A DNA stretch of 64,000 nt from DATGMP01 sp035293565. Lineage in GTDB: Bacteria > Pseudomonadota > Alphaproteobacteria > BOG-932 > Roseiterribacteraceae. The position numbers and the translations under genes were made by a program. Location: positions 44,393 to 108,392 of the forward strand of contig DATGMP010000036.1 in NCBI GenBank assembly GCA_035293565.1, given 5' to 3'. Positions 33,471-46,142 of the stretch are shown in pieces. The number at the start of each line of letters is the position of its first letter. Position 1 is the first letter of the stretch. The notes beneath the pieces were generated by a model. It saw only the letters and a program-made list of their open reading frames with translations. It was not told the origin of the DNA and did not search any database.

Positions 33471-34592
33471 ATGACGGGGAATTGCAACCAGCCGCGCCCA
33501 TACCGGCTCATTTCCGGCGACAGCCATGTCAACGAGCCGCCTGATCTCTGGACCAAGCGAGTCCCGGCAGCAATGCGGGACCGCGCGCCGCGCATGGAGA
33601 GCTTCGGCAACTACGATGCCTGGATCGTCGAGGGCATAAAGGAGCCGATCAAGTTCGGGTGGACCTCCTGTGCCGGCCTGGAGCCCGAACAAATGAAAGC
33701 GGAAGCGAAGTTCGAGGAGATCAGGCGCGGCGGCTGGGATCCGGCCGTACGCGTGAAGGAGCAGGATCGCGACGGAGTCGATGCGGAGGTCATGTATCCG
33801 TCACCCATCCACGCGATCGCGATGGTCGCGCATCCCGACGAGGCGTGGCACCTCGCGATGGTGCGAGCCTACAATGACTGGCTCTCCGAGTATGTCTCCT
33901 ATGCGCCCGAGCGCTTCGGCGGCATGGCGCTGATGCCCAATCGCGGCGGCGCCAAGGCCACGATCGCCGAACTGGATCGCGTGCTCGATCGGCCGGGCAT
34001 CAGAGGCGTGCTGATGGGCGCTTATCCGAACGGAACGACCGTAATCCAACTCGAGGACGACCCGGTCTGGGCTTATCTCGCTGAACGCGGCGTCACGCTC
34101 ACCGTCCATGTCGCGCTGACGCAGACGATCCCGGCGGTGGTGAAGTCGAAGCTTCCCGGCTATGGCCGTTTCTTCGATGCGCCCAATCGGATGATCGAGA
34201 TGGTGTTCAGCGGCATGTTCGACCGCTATCCCACCCTCGACGTCTTCTTCGCCGAGGTCGATTTCGGCTGGGTGCCATATGTGAAGGAGCAGATCGACAA
34301 TAATTTCAACCGGCTGAACGCGGTTCAGAAATTCGGTCTCAAGCAGCTGCCCAGCCACTATATCGAGCGGCATTTCCATTTCGGCTACATGACCGACACG
34401 TTCGGCCTGAAGCACAAGGAATATGTCGGCGCCGAGCGGATCCTCTGGTCGAGCGACTATCCGCACATCAGCGCCGACTGGCCTTTCTCCTGGCGCACGA
34501 TTCAATCCTCACTGTCGGGGGCGTCGGCGGAAGAGCGGGAAATGATCTTGCACGGCAATGCCGAGCGGCTGTTCGGATTCGGGCACGCATGA
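33471..34592 (+). CDS. Amidohydrolase-2 family metal-dependent hydrolase
   Basis: A 373-residue TIM-barrel hydrolase of the ACMSD/gamma-resorcylate decarboxylase group. The N-terminal metal motif region is ISGDSHVNEPPDLW (the usual HxH is here DSHVNE), VTLTVHVAL gives a metal His, and ILWSSDYPHISADWPFS with the catalytic Asp ends the barrel. Members hydrolyse or decarboxylate aromatic and cyclic intermediates. GAGGAG precedes ATG 33471. Its stop overlaps the ATG of the amidase gene (ATGA), so the two are coupled with the MFS carrier in a three-gene unit. Confidence 0.85.
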   Translation: MTGNCNQPRPYRLISGDSHVNEPPDLWTKRVPAAMRDRAPRMESFGNYDAWIVEGIKEPIKFGWTSCAGLEPEQMKAEAKFEEIRRGGWDPAVRVKEQDRDGVDAEVMYPSPIHAIAMVAHPDEAWHLAMVRAYNDWLSEYVSYAPERFGGMALMPNRGGAKATIAELDRVLDRPGIRGVLMGAYPNGTTVIQLEDDPVWAYLAERGVTLTVHVALTQTIPAVVKSKLPGYGRFFDAPNRMIEMVFSGMFDRYPTLDVFFAEVDFGWVPYVKEQIDNNFNRLNAVQKFGLKQLPSHYIERHFHFGYMTDTFGLKHKEYVGAERILWSSDYPHISADWPFSWRTIQSSLSGASAEEREMILHGNAERLFGFGHA

Positions 34593-36049
34593 AGCTCGCC
34601 GACTATAGCCGTCATGACGGGCTGGGCCTCGCCGCGCTCGTGCGCAAGGGAGAGGTCAGCCCGCGCGAGCTCGCCCGACTTGCGCTCGATGCGATCGAGA
34701 AGCTGAACCCGGCTCTCAACGCCGTCGTCGAGGTCTATCGCGAACGGATCGATGACCTCGACGAGGCGAGCCTTCCGCAAGGACCTTTCCGTGGCGTGCC
34801 GTTCCTCTTGAAGCGGATCGGCATTACCGAGGCGGGCAAGCCGATCAGCGACCTCGGCACGCTCCTCTTGCGGGAGATCGATCTGCCCAGGAGCAAGAGC
34901 GACAGCTACGTCGTCCGGAAGTTCCGCGAGGCCGGACTCAACATCATCGGCCACACGCAGATGCCGGAGCTGGCCTACACCATCACGGTTGAATCGCCGC
35001 ATCAGGGCGTCACGTATAATCCCTGGGGCAAGGACGTCGTGGCCGGCGGCTCCAGCACCGGCGCGGCGGTGGCGGTGGCCTCAGGAATGCTGCCGATGGC
35101 GCATGCGAGCGACGCGGCCGGCTCAACGCGCTTCCCCGCAACATGTAATGGCGTCGTGGGGTTCAAGCCATCGCGCGGCCTGATCAGCAACGGTCCGGAC
35201 GGGTCCGATATCACGCACCTCAAGGTTTCGCATTTCGCGCTCACGCGCACGGTCCGCGACGCGGCGGCGATGTTGGACGCGCTGCAGGGCGGCCTTCCCG
35301 GTGAGTCGGTGGTCTATCGGCTGCCAAGGCGTCCGTTCGCGGGCGAGGTCGGCGCCGAGCCGGGTAGGTTGCGCATCGCGCTCTCCAACATGGGCTGGCA
35401 CACCCACGAGCTGGAGCCCGATGTAAAGACTCAAATCGACACGGTCGGGACGCAGCTCGAGGCGCTCGGACATCATGTGACGATTGACAAGCCGGCGATC
35501 GATTTCGATGCCTATCGCGATCTCTATCGCGGCATCTATTACATGGACGGCATCGTCAATGTGCACCGGCTGCGACTGCTCACGGGCGGCAAGGTCGACG
35601 CCGGCAAGCTGCAGCCCGTGATCCGACGGATCCTCGAAAAGAGCGACGCGTTCGACATGCACGACTATGCCGCGTCGATCGAAGCGACCAATGGTCTGTC
35701 TCGCACGCTCGGCGCGTTCTTCGAAAAATACGACGTGCTCGTAACGCCTGCGATTGCCGAGACTTTGCCGCCGCTCGGCATGTATTCGCTGCAATCCAAT
35801 CTGAGCGCGGACGAGTTCTGTCAGAAGCTGCTGGGCTGCAATCAATATCTTCCGCTCTCGAACTTGACCGGTACGCCCGCGGTCTCGCTACCGCTGTGCC
35901 AAACGTCGGACGGACTGCCGCTCGGCGCGCATCTGATGGCGCCGATCGGAGCCGATGCACGGCTGATTCGTCTCTCTGCGCAGCTCGAGCAAGCGATGCC
36001 CTGGCGCAACCGGCTACCCGAAATCCATGTGAGTCGGCTGGCGGCGTGA
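34589..36049 (+). CDS. Amidase-signature family amidase
   Basis: A 486-residue amidase. The Ser-cisSer-Lys triad is visible: Lys in VPFLLKRIG, cis-Ser in AGGSSTGAAVAVASGMLP, and the nucleophile Ser in DAAGSTRFPATCNG. The spacing and the substrate loop (CNGVVGFKPSRGLIS) match family members acting on aryl or cyclic amides rather than GatA, which would sit with gatB/gatC. Canonical GGS(SG)G is slightly changed to GGSSTGA. It follows the amidohydrolase with a 4-base overlap and precedes the MFS carrier with a TGATG overlap. It probably removes ammonia or an amine from an amide intermediate. Confidence 0.9.
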   Translation: MKLADYSRHDGLGLAALVRKGEVSPRELARLALDAIEKLNPALNAVVEVYRERIDDLDEASLPQGPFRGVPFLLKRIGITEAGKPISDLGTLLLREIDLPRSKSDSYVVRKFREAGLNIIGHTQMPELAYTITVESPHQGVTYNPWGKDVVAGGSSTGAAVAVASGMLPMAHASDAAGSTRFPATCNGVVGFKPSRGLISNGPDGSDITHLKVSHFALTRTVRDAAAMLDALQGGLPGESVVYRLPRRPFAGEVGAEPGRLRIALSNMGWHTHELEPDVKTQIDTVGTQLEALGHHVTIDKPAIDFDAYRDLYRGIYYMDGIVNVHRLRLLTGGKVDAGKLQPVIRRILEKSDAFDMHDYAASIEATNGLSRTLGAFFEKYDVLVTPAIAETLPPLGMYSLQSNLSADEFCQKLLGCNQYLPLSNLTGTPAVSLPLCQTSDGLPLGAHLMAPIGADARLIRLSAQLEQAMPWRNRLPEIHVSRLAA

Positions 36050-37230
36050 TGCCCGACCGGCTAACGCGGGCGCGGCTCGCGCTTGGCACCTTCGTGATGC
36101 TGACGGCGCTCGGCTTCAACGGCCTTGCGCAGACCGCCTTCACGCCGGTCCTCTCGACGGTTGCCAACCATTTCGGCAATGGCGGCGGCAGCCAGCTCAC
36201 TGCGCAATCGATCGCCACCATGGCCTCTGTCGGAGTCATGGTCGGCGGGCCGATTGTGGGCATTCTTGCAGAATGGATCGGCTCACGCCGGACGCTTTAT
36301 GTGGCGCTGGCCGTCTATGCGATCGCGGGATCTGCGGGACTCTATATTGAGGGCATCGTGCCGCTGCTGGCGTCGCGATTGGTCCAGGGCGTCGGCTCGG
36401 CCGGCATCTCGATCGCGACCGCGGCGATGATCGGCGACCGGTTCGAGGGTTCCGCGCGTTCGCGCTTCCTCGGTTACCAGGGCGCCTTTCTCGCGGCTGC
36501 CGGGTTCATTTCGCTGCTGGCCTCAGGCCAGATCGCGGAGAGCATCGGTTGGCGCGCGCCATTTGCTTTGTTTCTAACGGCGCTGCCGATGCTGGCCCTG
36601 GCCGTCATGTCGCTCGACGGGAGCGGCACAGCCGAACCCATCGTGAGGGCTGCAGGCGGCTTCGCTCAGATCCTCCCGCTTTGGCCCATCTATCTCGCGG
36701 TGGTGATCATCTACACCGCCGGCTACATGATCTATCTGCAGCTCTCCTTCGTACTCGCCGGTGATCACGTCACCAGCCCGGCGCTGCAGTCGCGCATCTT
36801 CTCGGCCAGCACGGTCATGCATTTCGCGGGCGGGCTGCTCTATGGCAGGGCGCTCGAAAGGCTGGGGCAGCGCTGGATGCTCTTCCTGATTCTGCTCTGC
36901 ATGGCGGGCAGCGATTTCATCATCGGCTTCACCGCCAGCGTGCCTCTCATTGTGATTGCCTGCGGCTTGTCCGGTCTCGGCGGCGGCAACATGGTCATAT
37001 ACGTCATCAACCTCATTCTGAACCGTGCGCCCGCCGAGGCGAGAGGGCAGGCGCTGGGACTGATGGTGACCGCCATGTATATCGGCGATTTCCTGAACCC
37101 ATGGGTTGCCACGCCCTTGCGGCTGGCAATCGGCAATCACAATGCCTTTCTCGCCGTCGGCGCCGCTATCCTGCTTGCGGCCTTCTTGCAGGTATTCGCC
37201 TTTCGACCGGCACGCTCGCAGCCGGCCTAA
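36049..37230 (+). CDS. Major facilitator superfamily transporter
   Basis: A 393-residue carrier with about twelve helices (TFVMLTALGFNGLAQTAFTP at the start, HNAFLAVGAAILLAAFLQVF at the end) and the loop-2/3 motif GILAEWIGSRRTLYVAL. ATG 36049 shares one base with the amidase stop (TGATG); a longer version from 35896 would run into the amidase coding sequence. It differs clearly from the two minus-strand MFS proteins at 6726 and 9386. Being coupled to an amidase and an amidohydrolase, it probably imports their substrate or exports a product. Confidence 0.88.
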   Translation: MPDRLTRARLALGTFVMLTALGFNGLAQTAFTPVLSTVANHFGNGGGSQLTAQSIATMASVGVMVGGPIVGILAEWIGSRRTLYVALAVYAIAGSAGLYIEGIVPLLASRLVQGVGSAGISIATAAMIGDRFEGSARSRFLGYQGAFLAAAGFISLLASGQIAESIGWRAPFALFLTALPMLALAVMSLDGSGTAEPIVRAAGGFAQILPLWPIYLAVVIIYTAGYMIYLQLSFVLAGDHVTSPALQSRIFSASTVMHFAGGLLYGRALERLGQRWMLFLILLCMAGSDFIIGFTASVPLIVIACGLSGLGGGNMVIYVINLILNRAPAEARGQALGLMVTAMYIGDFLNPWVATPLRLAIGNHNAFLAVGAAILLAAFLQVFAFRPARSQPA

Positions 37231-37237
37231 AAGGGAA

Positions 37238-37257
37238 CGATCGACCGCTTCCGATCG
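37238..37257 (+). terminator. Small inverted repeat between the MFS gene and the glucan operon
   Basis: CGATCG (37238-37243) and CGATCG (37252-37257) around eight bases, followed by CTTTAATA, could form a weak terminator for the catabolic region. The same 64-base gap must hold the promoter or leader of the glucan operon; CATAAA at 37271-37276 is a possible -10 element but no good -35 is visible. Confidence 0.3.
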
Positions 37258-37294
37258 CTTTAATAGGAAGCATAAAACTACCTGACGGTCGGCA

Positions 37295-40597
<3,303 letters not shown>

Positions 40598-40613
40598 CTT
40601 CGTTGGGACCGAA

Positions 40614-43600
40614 ATGCCGACGGCCGATCCGCTCTGGTACAAGGACGCAGTCATCTATCAGCTGCACATCCGCGCCTTCCTCGATTCCAACAACGACGGG
40701 ATCGGCGACATCGCGGGGCTGATCGCCCAGCTGGATTATCTGAGAGATCTCGGCGTCAACGCCGTCTGGCTGCTGCCCTTCTATCCCTCGCCGCTTCGCG
40801 ATGACGGCTATGACATCGCCGACTACGAGACGGTCAACCCAGCTTACGGTTCATTGCGCGAATTCAGGCATTTCATCCGCGAGGCGCACGCGCGCGATAT
40901 AAGGGTGATCACCGAGCTGGTGATCAACCACACATCCGACCAGCATCCCTGGTTCCAGCGAGCTCGGCACGCGCCTCCGGATTCGCAATATCGCAACTGG
41001 TACGTCTGGAGCGATACCGACCAGAAATATCTGGGCACACGGATCATTTTCAAGGATACGGAGAAGTCGAACTGGACCTGGGATCCGGTCGCGAACGCCT
41101 ATTATTGGCATCGCTTCTTCTCGCACCAGCCCGATCTCAATTTCGACAATCCCGCCGTGATGCGGGCGATCATCCGCATCATGTACCATTGGCTTGAAAT
41201 GGGGGTCGATGGGCTGCGTCTGGACGCGATCCCCTATCTCTGCGAGCGCGAAGGGACCAACAACGAGAACCTGCCCGAGACGCATAAGGTCGTAAAACAG
41301 CTGCGGGCGGCGCTCGACGAACGCTTTCCCGATCGCTTCTTCCTCGCCGAGGCCAACCAGTGGCCGGAAGATGCGCAGCATTATTTCGGCGAAGGCGATG
41401 AATGCCACATGGCATTCCACTTTCCGCTGATGCCGCGCATGTACATGGCGGTCGCACGCGAGGACAGGCATCCTATCACCGACATCATGCGCCAGACGCC
41501 GGATATTCCTGAGAACTGCCAGTGGGCCATCTTTCTTCGCAACCACGATGAGCTGACGCTCGAGATGGTGACCGACCGCGAGCGCGATTATTTGTGGTCG
41601 ACTTTCGCCAGCGACGCCCGCGCGCGAATCAATCTGGGCATACGGCGTCGCCTTGCGCCTCTGATGGACAATGACCGACGGAAAATCGAACTGATGAATA
41701 GCCTGCTGATGTCGATGCCGGGAACGCCTATCCTCTATTACGGCGACGAGATCGGCATGGGCGACAATCTCTATCTCGGCGATCGCAACGGCGTGCGGAC
41801 GCCCATGCAATGGTCACCCGACCGCAGCGGCGGTTTCAGCCGCGCCGATCCAGCCTCTCTCTTCCTGCCGCCCTTGATGGATCCGATCTACGGCTACCAG
41901 GCCGTCAATGTCGAATCGCAGACGCGGAATACGGCTTCGCTGCTCAACTGGATGAGACGACTAATCGCCGTCCGGAAGGGACGGCGCGTGTTCGGGCGCG
42001 GTGCAATCACCTTCCTCTACCCGACAAATCGACAGATTCTAGCCTATGTGCGGAGCTACGAAGAGGATCGCGTGCTGTGCGTCGCGAACCTGTCGCGATC
42101 GGCCCAGGCCGTCGGCCTCGATCTGACAGCCTATCGTGGGCTCGTCCCGCGCGAGCTTCTTGGCAAGAGCCAGTTCCCGCAGATCGGCGATACCTACTAC
42201 ACGCTCACGCTGCCGCCTTATGCGTTCTACTGGTTCGAGTTGATGACGCCTTCGGCGCTCGCCGAACCGGTCGAGTTTGCCGAGCCGATCGCGCCGGAAC
42301 TCGTCACCCTCGTCATGACCGACGGGCTGCAGTCGCTAGTCGACGGGCGCAACCGGACCTTCATCGAGCGCGATATCCTGCCGCCCTTCCTTTCGGTGCA
42401 GCGCTGGTTCGCCGCCAAGGACGCGAAGAACACCGTCACGCGGTTGAAGTCCGTCGTCCAACTGGGTGAGCCGGGGAGTTCGATCTTCCTCGCCTTCGTT
42501 CAAAATGAGGTCGGCGGCCACATAGATTCGTATTTTCTTCCTGTCGCGCTCCTCTGGCAGTCGGTCGCGGACTCGCCGCGCACGCTGTTGCCGCGCCTCA
42601 TCGCCAAGACGCGTTTCGGAGCCCGCGAGGGCGTGCTTCTCGATGCGGCAGCGTTGCCGAGCTTCGGGCCCGATCTTATCCGTGCGATGCAACGCCAAGA
42701 TCATCTTAAACTCAATGACGGGGAGCTTCGTTTCTCGGTGACCGAGCCGGGAAGGGCGATCGACCTCGAAGGCATCGAAGGCCGCGTAATCGGCGGCGAG
42801 CAATCCAACACATCGATGCTGATCGGCGACCGCGCGGTGACAAAGATTTATCGACGGATCGAGCCCGGCATTCAGCCGGAGATCGAGATGGGCCGCTTTC
42901 TGACCGAGGCTGGCTTCGCCAATTCCCCGCCGCTGGTCGGCGCGCTGGAGCTGGTTCGCTCGGAGCGGCCCCCCACCGCGCTCGCGGTGGCGCACCGCTT
43001 CGTCGCCAATCAGGGCGACGCCTGGAGCTTTACACTGACCTATCTTCATCGCGCCATCGACGAGCTGATCGTTCTGTCGGATGAGGAGGTCGATGCGCGA
43101 TCGGATATCTATAAGGAATACCGGCCGCTCGCGGATGCGTTGGGGCGCCGGGTAGGCGAGATGCACGCGGCGCTCGCGAGCCGGACCGATCTCCCCGACT
43201 TTGCCCCGGAGCCGATCACCGAAGACGACCTCCGACATTGGTCGAAGGCGGCGGTCGAGGATGGGCTCAAAGTCATCGCGCGGTTGCGCGGGCAGCTGGA
43301 TTCTCTGCCGGCCGACGCGGCGCCACTTGCCGCGGAGCTCATCGGGCACGAAGCCGATATTCGGGGCGCCCTCTCGATCGAAACGCACGAACTCTCGCGC
43401 GCCGGCCGGAAGATCCGCGTCCACGGCGACCTTCACCTCGGCCAGATCCTGGTGGCTAAGAACGATGTCTACATCGTCGATTTCGAGGGTGAGCCGAATC
43501 GGCCGATCGCGCAGCGGCGCTATAAGACAACGCCGCTTGCCGATCTGTCGGCTTTGCTCCGTTCATTCGACTATGCCGCCTGGACCACGATCTTGCAGAT

Positions 43601-43913
43601 GACGCCGGGGCACGAGCCGCGGCGCGATCGCCTCGAAAGATTGGCGCTGGCCTGGCGGCACGAGATGAACGTCAGGCTAATCGAAGCCTACCGCTCGGTG
43701 ACGGCTCTCGCGCCGATTGCGCCGGCGGATGGCGTCGGGGAGCGCGTCATGCGTGTTCTCAGTGCTGCGCGCGTCTTTTATGAGATCGAATACGAAATCG
43801 CCAACCGGCCGAGCTGGGCCGTCATTCCGCTGACCGGAGCGCGTGATCTTCTCTTCCCGCCGCCGGTTCCTGTCCAAACCCCGCCCGGGACGGGAGGCGA
43901 CCATGCCGTCTGA
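40614..43913 (+). CDS. treS: TreS-maltokinase fusion (trehalose synthase/maltose kinase)
   Basis: A 1099-residue bifunctional enzyme. Residues 1 to about 550 are trehalose synthase (EC 5.4.99.16), interconverting trehalose and maltose: WYKDAVIYQLHIRAFLDSN, D204 (LRLDAIPYL), E246 (FLAEANQWP) and D312 (RNHDELTLE), then TPMQWSPDRSGGFS. From about 570 a maltokinase (Pep2/Mak, EC 2.7.1.175) follows, with the aminoglycoside-kinase-like motif around D939 (VHGDLHLGQ) and the DFEGEP metal site. The product, maltose-1-phosphate, is the donor for the GlgE just upstream. TreS-Mak fusions are known in several proteobacteria. The last 11 bases overlap glgB. Confidence 0.95.
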   Translation: MPTADPLWYKDAVIYQLHIRAFLDSNNDGIGDIAGLIAQLDYLRDLGVNAVWLLPFYPSPLRDDGYDIADYETVNPAYGSLREFRHFIREAHARDIRVITELVINHTSDQHPWFQRARHAPPDSQYRNWYVWSDTDQKYLGTRIIFKDTEKSNWTWDPVANAYYWHRFFSHQPDLNFDNPAVMRAIIRIMYHWLEMGVDGLRLDAIPYLCEREGTNNENLPETHKVVKQLRAALDERFPDRFFLAEANQWPEDAQHYFGEGDECHMAFHFPLMPRMYMAVAREDRHPITDIMRQTPDIPENCQWAIFLRNHDELTLEMVTDRERDYLWSTFASDARARINLGIRRRLAPLMDNDRRKIELMNSLLMSMPGTPILYYGDEIGMGDNLYLGDRNGVRTPMQWSPDRSGGFSRADPASLFLPPLMDPIYGYQAVNVESQTRNTASLLNWMRRLIAVRKGRRVFGRGAITFLYPTNRQILAYVRSYEEDRVLCVANLSRSAQAVGLDLTAYRGLVPRELLGKSQFPQIGDTYYTLTLPPYAFYWFELMTPSALAEPVEFAEPIAPELVTLVMTDGLQSLVDGRNRTFIERDILPPFLSVQRWFAAKDAKNTVTRLKSVVQLGEPGSSIFLAFVQNEVGGHIDSYFLPVALLWQSVADSPRTLLPRLIAKTRFGAREGVLLDAAALPSFGPDLIRAMQRQDHLKLNDGELRFSVTEPGRAIDLEGIEGRVIGGEQSNTSMLIGDRAVTKIYRRIEPGIQPEIEMGRFLTEAGFANSPPLVGALELVRSERPPTALAVAHRFVANQGDAWSFTLTYLHRAIDELIVLSDEEVDARSDIYKEYRPLADALGRRVGEMHAALASRTDLPDFAPEPITEDDLRHWSKAAVEDGLKVIARLRGQLDSLPADAAPLAAELIGHEADIRGALSIETHELSRAGRKIRVHGDLHLGQILVAKNDVYIVDFEGEPNRPIAQRRYKTTPLADLSALLRSFDYAAWTTILQMTPGHEPRRDRLERLALAWRHEMNVRLIEAYRSVTALAPIAPADGVGERVMRVLSAARVFYEIEYEIANRPSWAVIPLTGARDLLFPPPVPVQTPPGTGGDHAV

Positions 43914-46140
43914 CACCAAGCTGACCGGCCACGGATCGACCATCGCAGCGCGCGCACGCGACCCGTTGGCCGAGGCGGCCGTGGTCGGCCGCCTGACCGA
44001 CCCGTTCGGCTATCTCGGGCCACATCAGGACGCGGACGGGCAGCTCGTCATCCGCACTTTCCAACCCGGAGCCTGTGCCGTGACCTTGATCCGCCGCGAC
44101 ACAGGCGAAGAATGGGCCCGGTTCGAACCTGCTCATGCCGAAGGGCTTTGGACGGTTCGCCCGGGCGGCGCGGAACGGTTTTCCTATAGGCTCAAGATCG
44201 AATGGCCTTCCGGACCGATCGAGATCGAGGACCCTTATCGTTTCCCACCGATCCTCGGTGAGCTCGACATTCATCTCTGGCGGGAGGGGAAGTGGCTCAC
44301 GCCCTATCAGCATTTCGGCGCGCATATCGGAAGCCGTGAAGGCGTATCCGGCGTGACCTTTGTCGTCTGGGCACCGAACGCAAAGCGTGTCAGCGTCGTC
44401 GGTGGCTTCAACGGCTGGGATGGCAGGCGGCATCCCATGCGGCTTCGGCACGATGCAGGCACGTGGGAGATTTTCATTCCGGGATTGCGCGCCGGCGAGC
44501 TCTATAAATACGAGCTACTGGACGCCAACTGGCAATTGCTGCCGCAGCGCGCCGATCCTTTCGCCTTTCAAACCGAGCCTCCGCCCGGTACCGCATCCGT
44601 CGTGGCGTCTCCCGACGACTATGTCTGGAAGGACTCGGGCTGGATGCACCGCCGCGGCGAGGCGCATGCCGTCGACCGGCCGATGAGTATCTACGAAGTT
44701 CATCTGGGCTCCTGGCGTCGCCACTTTGAAGACAATCGCTATTATTCGTACGACGAGATGGCGACCGAGCTCGTGCCCTATGTGCGAGACATGGGCTTCA
44801 CGCATGTCGAGTTCATGCCGGTCAATGAATATCCATTCGACGGCTCATGGGGCTATCAGCCGACCGGCCTCTATGCGCCCACGGCACGCTTCGGCACGCC
44901 CGACGGATTCCGGCGTCTGGTCGATGCGTTCCATCGAGCCGGCATCGGTGTGATCGTCGATTTCGTCATCGGCCATTTCCCGACCGACCCGCACGGCCTC
45001 GGCGACTTCGACGGAACGCATCTCTATGAGCATGCCGATCCGCGACAAGGCTTTCATCCCGATTGGAATACATTGATCTACAATCTCGGCCGACCGGAGG
45101 TGTTGTGCTTCCTGCTGGGTTCAGCGATCGATTGGGGCGACCGCTATCACATCGACGGCCTCAGGGTCGATGCGGTCGCTTCCATGCTCTATCTCGACTA
45201 TTCGCGCCACGCCGGCCACTGGGTTCCGAATCGTTTTGGCGGCCGTGAGAATTTGGAGGCAATCGATGCCTTGAAGCGGCTCAACGAGAGCTTCTACGGC
45301 ACCTTCCCGAATGGCATCACGATTGCCGAGGAATCGACCGCCTGGCCCATGGTGTCGCGCCCGACCTATGCCGATGGCCTTGGCTTTGGCTACAAATGGA
45401 ATATGGGCTGGATGCACGATACGCTCTCCTATATGAGCCGTGATCCGCTCTATCGTTCCTGGCACCATAATGAGCTGACTTTCGGCCTTCTCTACGCCTT
45501 CTCGGAAAATTTCATTTTGCCGCTGTCGCACGATGAGGTCGTGCACGGTAAGGGCTCGCTGATCGCCAAGATGCCGGGAGACGATTGTCAGAAATTCGCC
45601 AATCTGCGGGCTTATTTCGGGTTCATGTTCGGCCATCCTGGCAAGAAGCTGCTCTTCATGGGAGGCGAATTCGCTCAAGGTCGTGAGTGGAATCACGATA
45701 TCGGCCTTGATTGGCACCTGGTCGATCAACCGCCGCATGCCGGCATTCAGCAGCTCGTGCGCGATCTCAACCGTGTCTACCGAGCGGAGCCTTCGCTCTT
45801 CCAACGCGACACGAGATCAGACGGCTTCGAGTGGATCGATGCAAGCGATGCACCGGCGAGCGTTCTTTCCTTCCTCCGCCGCGGTGAGCGGGCGGATGAA
45901 CATATCATCATCGTGTGCAATTTCACCCCGGTCGTGCGGGAGGGCTATCGGCTCGGGGTTCCGGAAGAAGGCGGATATCGTGAACTCATCAACACAGATT
46001 CCGAATATTACGGCGGGAGCAATGTCGGCAACGGGCCGTGGCTCGGCACGGAGCCGATCGCTTGCCATGGAAGACCATATTCGATCCTCCTAACGCTGCC
46101 GCCTCTTGGCACGCTCGTCTTGAAATATTCGAGGGCTTGA
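43903..46140 (+). CDS. glgB: 1,4-alpha-glucan branching enzyme
   Basis: A 745-residue GH13 branching enzyme (EC 2.4.1.18), near the ~730 of E. coli GlgB. An N1 domain precedes the CBM48 (VVWAPNAKRVSVVGGFNGWD) and the barrel: MSIYEVHLGSWRR, D423 (LRVDAVASMLYLDYSR), E476 (IAEESTAWP) and D544 (LSHDEVVHGKGS). GGGAGG lies ahead of ATG 43903, which falls 11 bases inside the end of treS; an alternative start at 43843 has no such site. It adds alpha-1,6 branches to the linear glucan made by GlgE or GlgA. Confidence 0.96.
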   Translation: MPSDTKLTGHGSTIAARARDPLAEAAVVGRLTDPFGYLGPHQDADGQLVIRTFQPGACAVTLIRRDTGEEWARFEPAHAEGLWTVRPGGAERFSYRLKIEWPSGPIEIEDPYRFPPILGELDIHLWREGKWLTPYQHFGAHIGSREGVSGVTFVVWAPNAKRVSVVGGFNGWDGRRHPMRLRHDAGTWEIFIPGLRAGELYKYELLDANWQLLPQRADPFAFQTEPPPGTASVVASPDDYVWKDSGWMHRRGEAHAVDRPMSIYEVHLGSWRRHFEDNRYYSYDEMATELVPYVRDMGFTHVEFMPVNEYPFDGSWGYQPTGLYAPTARFGTPDGFRRLVDAFHRAGIGVIVDFVIGHFPTDPHGLGDFDGTHLYEHADPRQGFHPDWNTLIYNLGRPEVLCFLLGSAIDWGDRYHIDGLRVDAVASMLYLDYSRHAGHWVPNRFGGRENLEAIDALKRLNESFYGTFPNGITIAEESTAWPMVSRPTYADGLGFGYKWNMGWMHDTLSYMSRDPLYRSWHHNELTFGLLYAFSENFILPLSHDEVVHGKGSLIAKMPGDDCQKFANLRAYFGFMFGHPGKKLLFMGGEFAQGREWNHDIGLDWHLVDQPPHAGIQQLVRDLNRVYRAEPSLFQRDTRSDGFEWIDASDAPASVLSFLRRGERADEHIIIVCNFTPVVREGYRLGVPEEGGYRELINTDSEYYGGSNVGNGPWLGTEPIACHGRPYSILLTLPPLGTLVLKYSRA

Positions 46141-46142
46141 TC

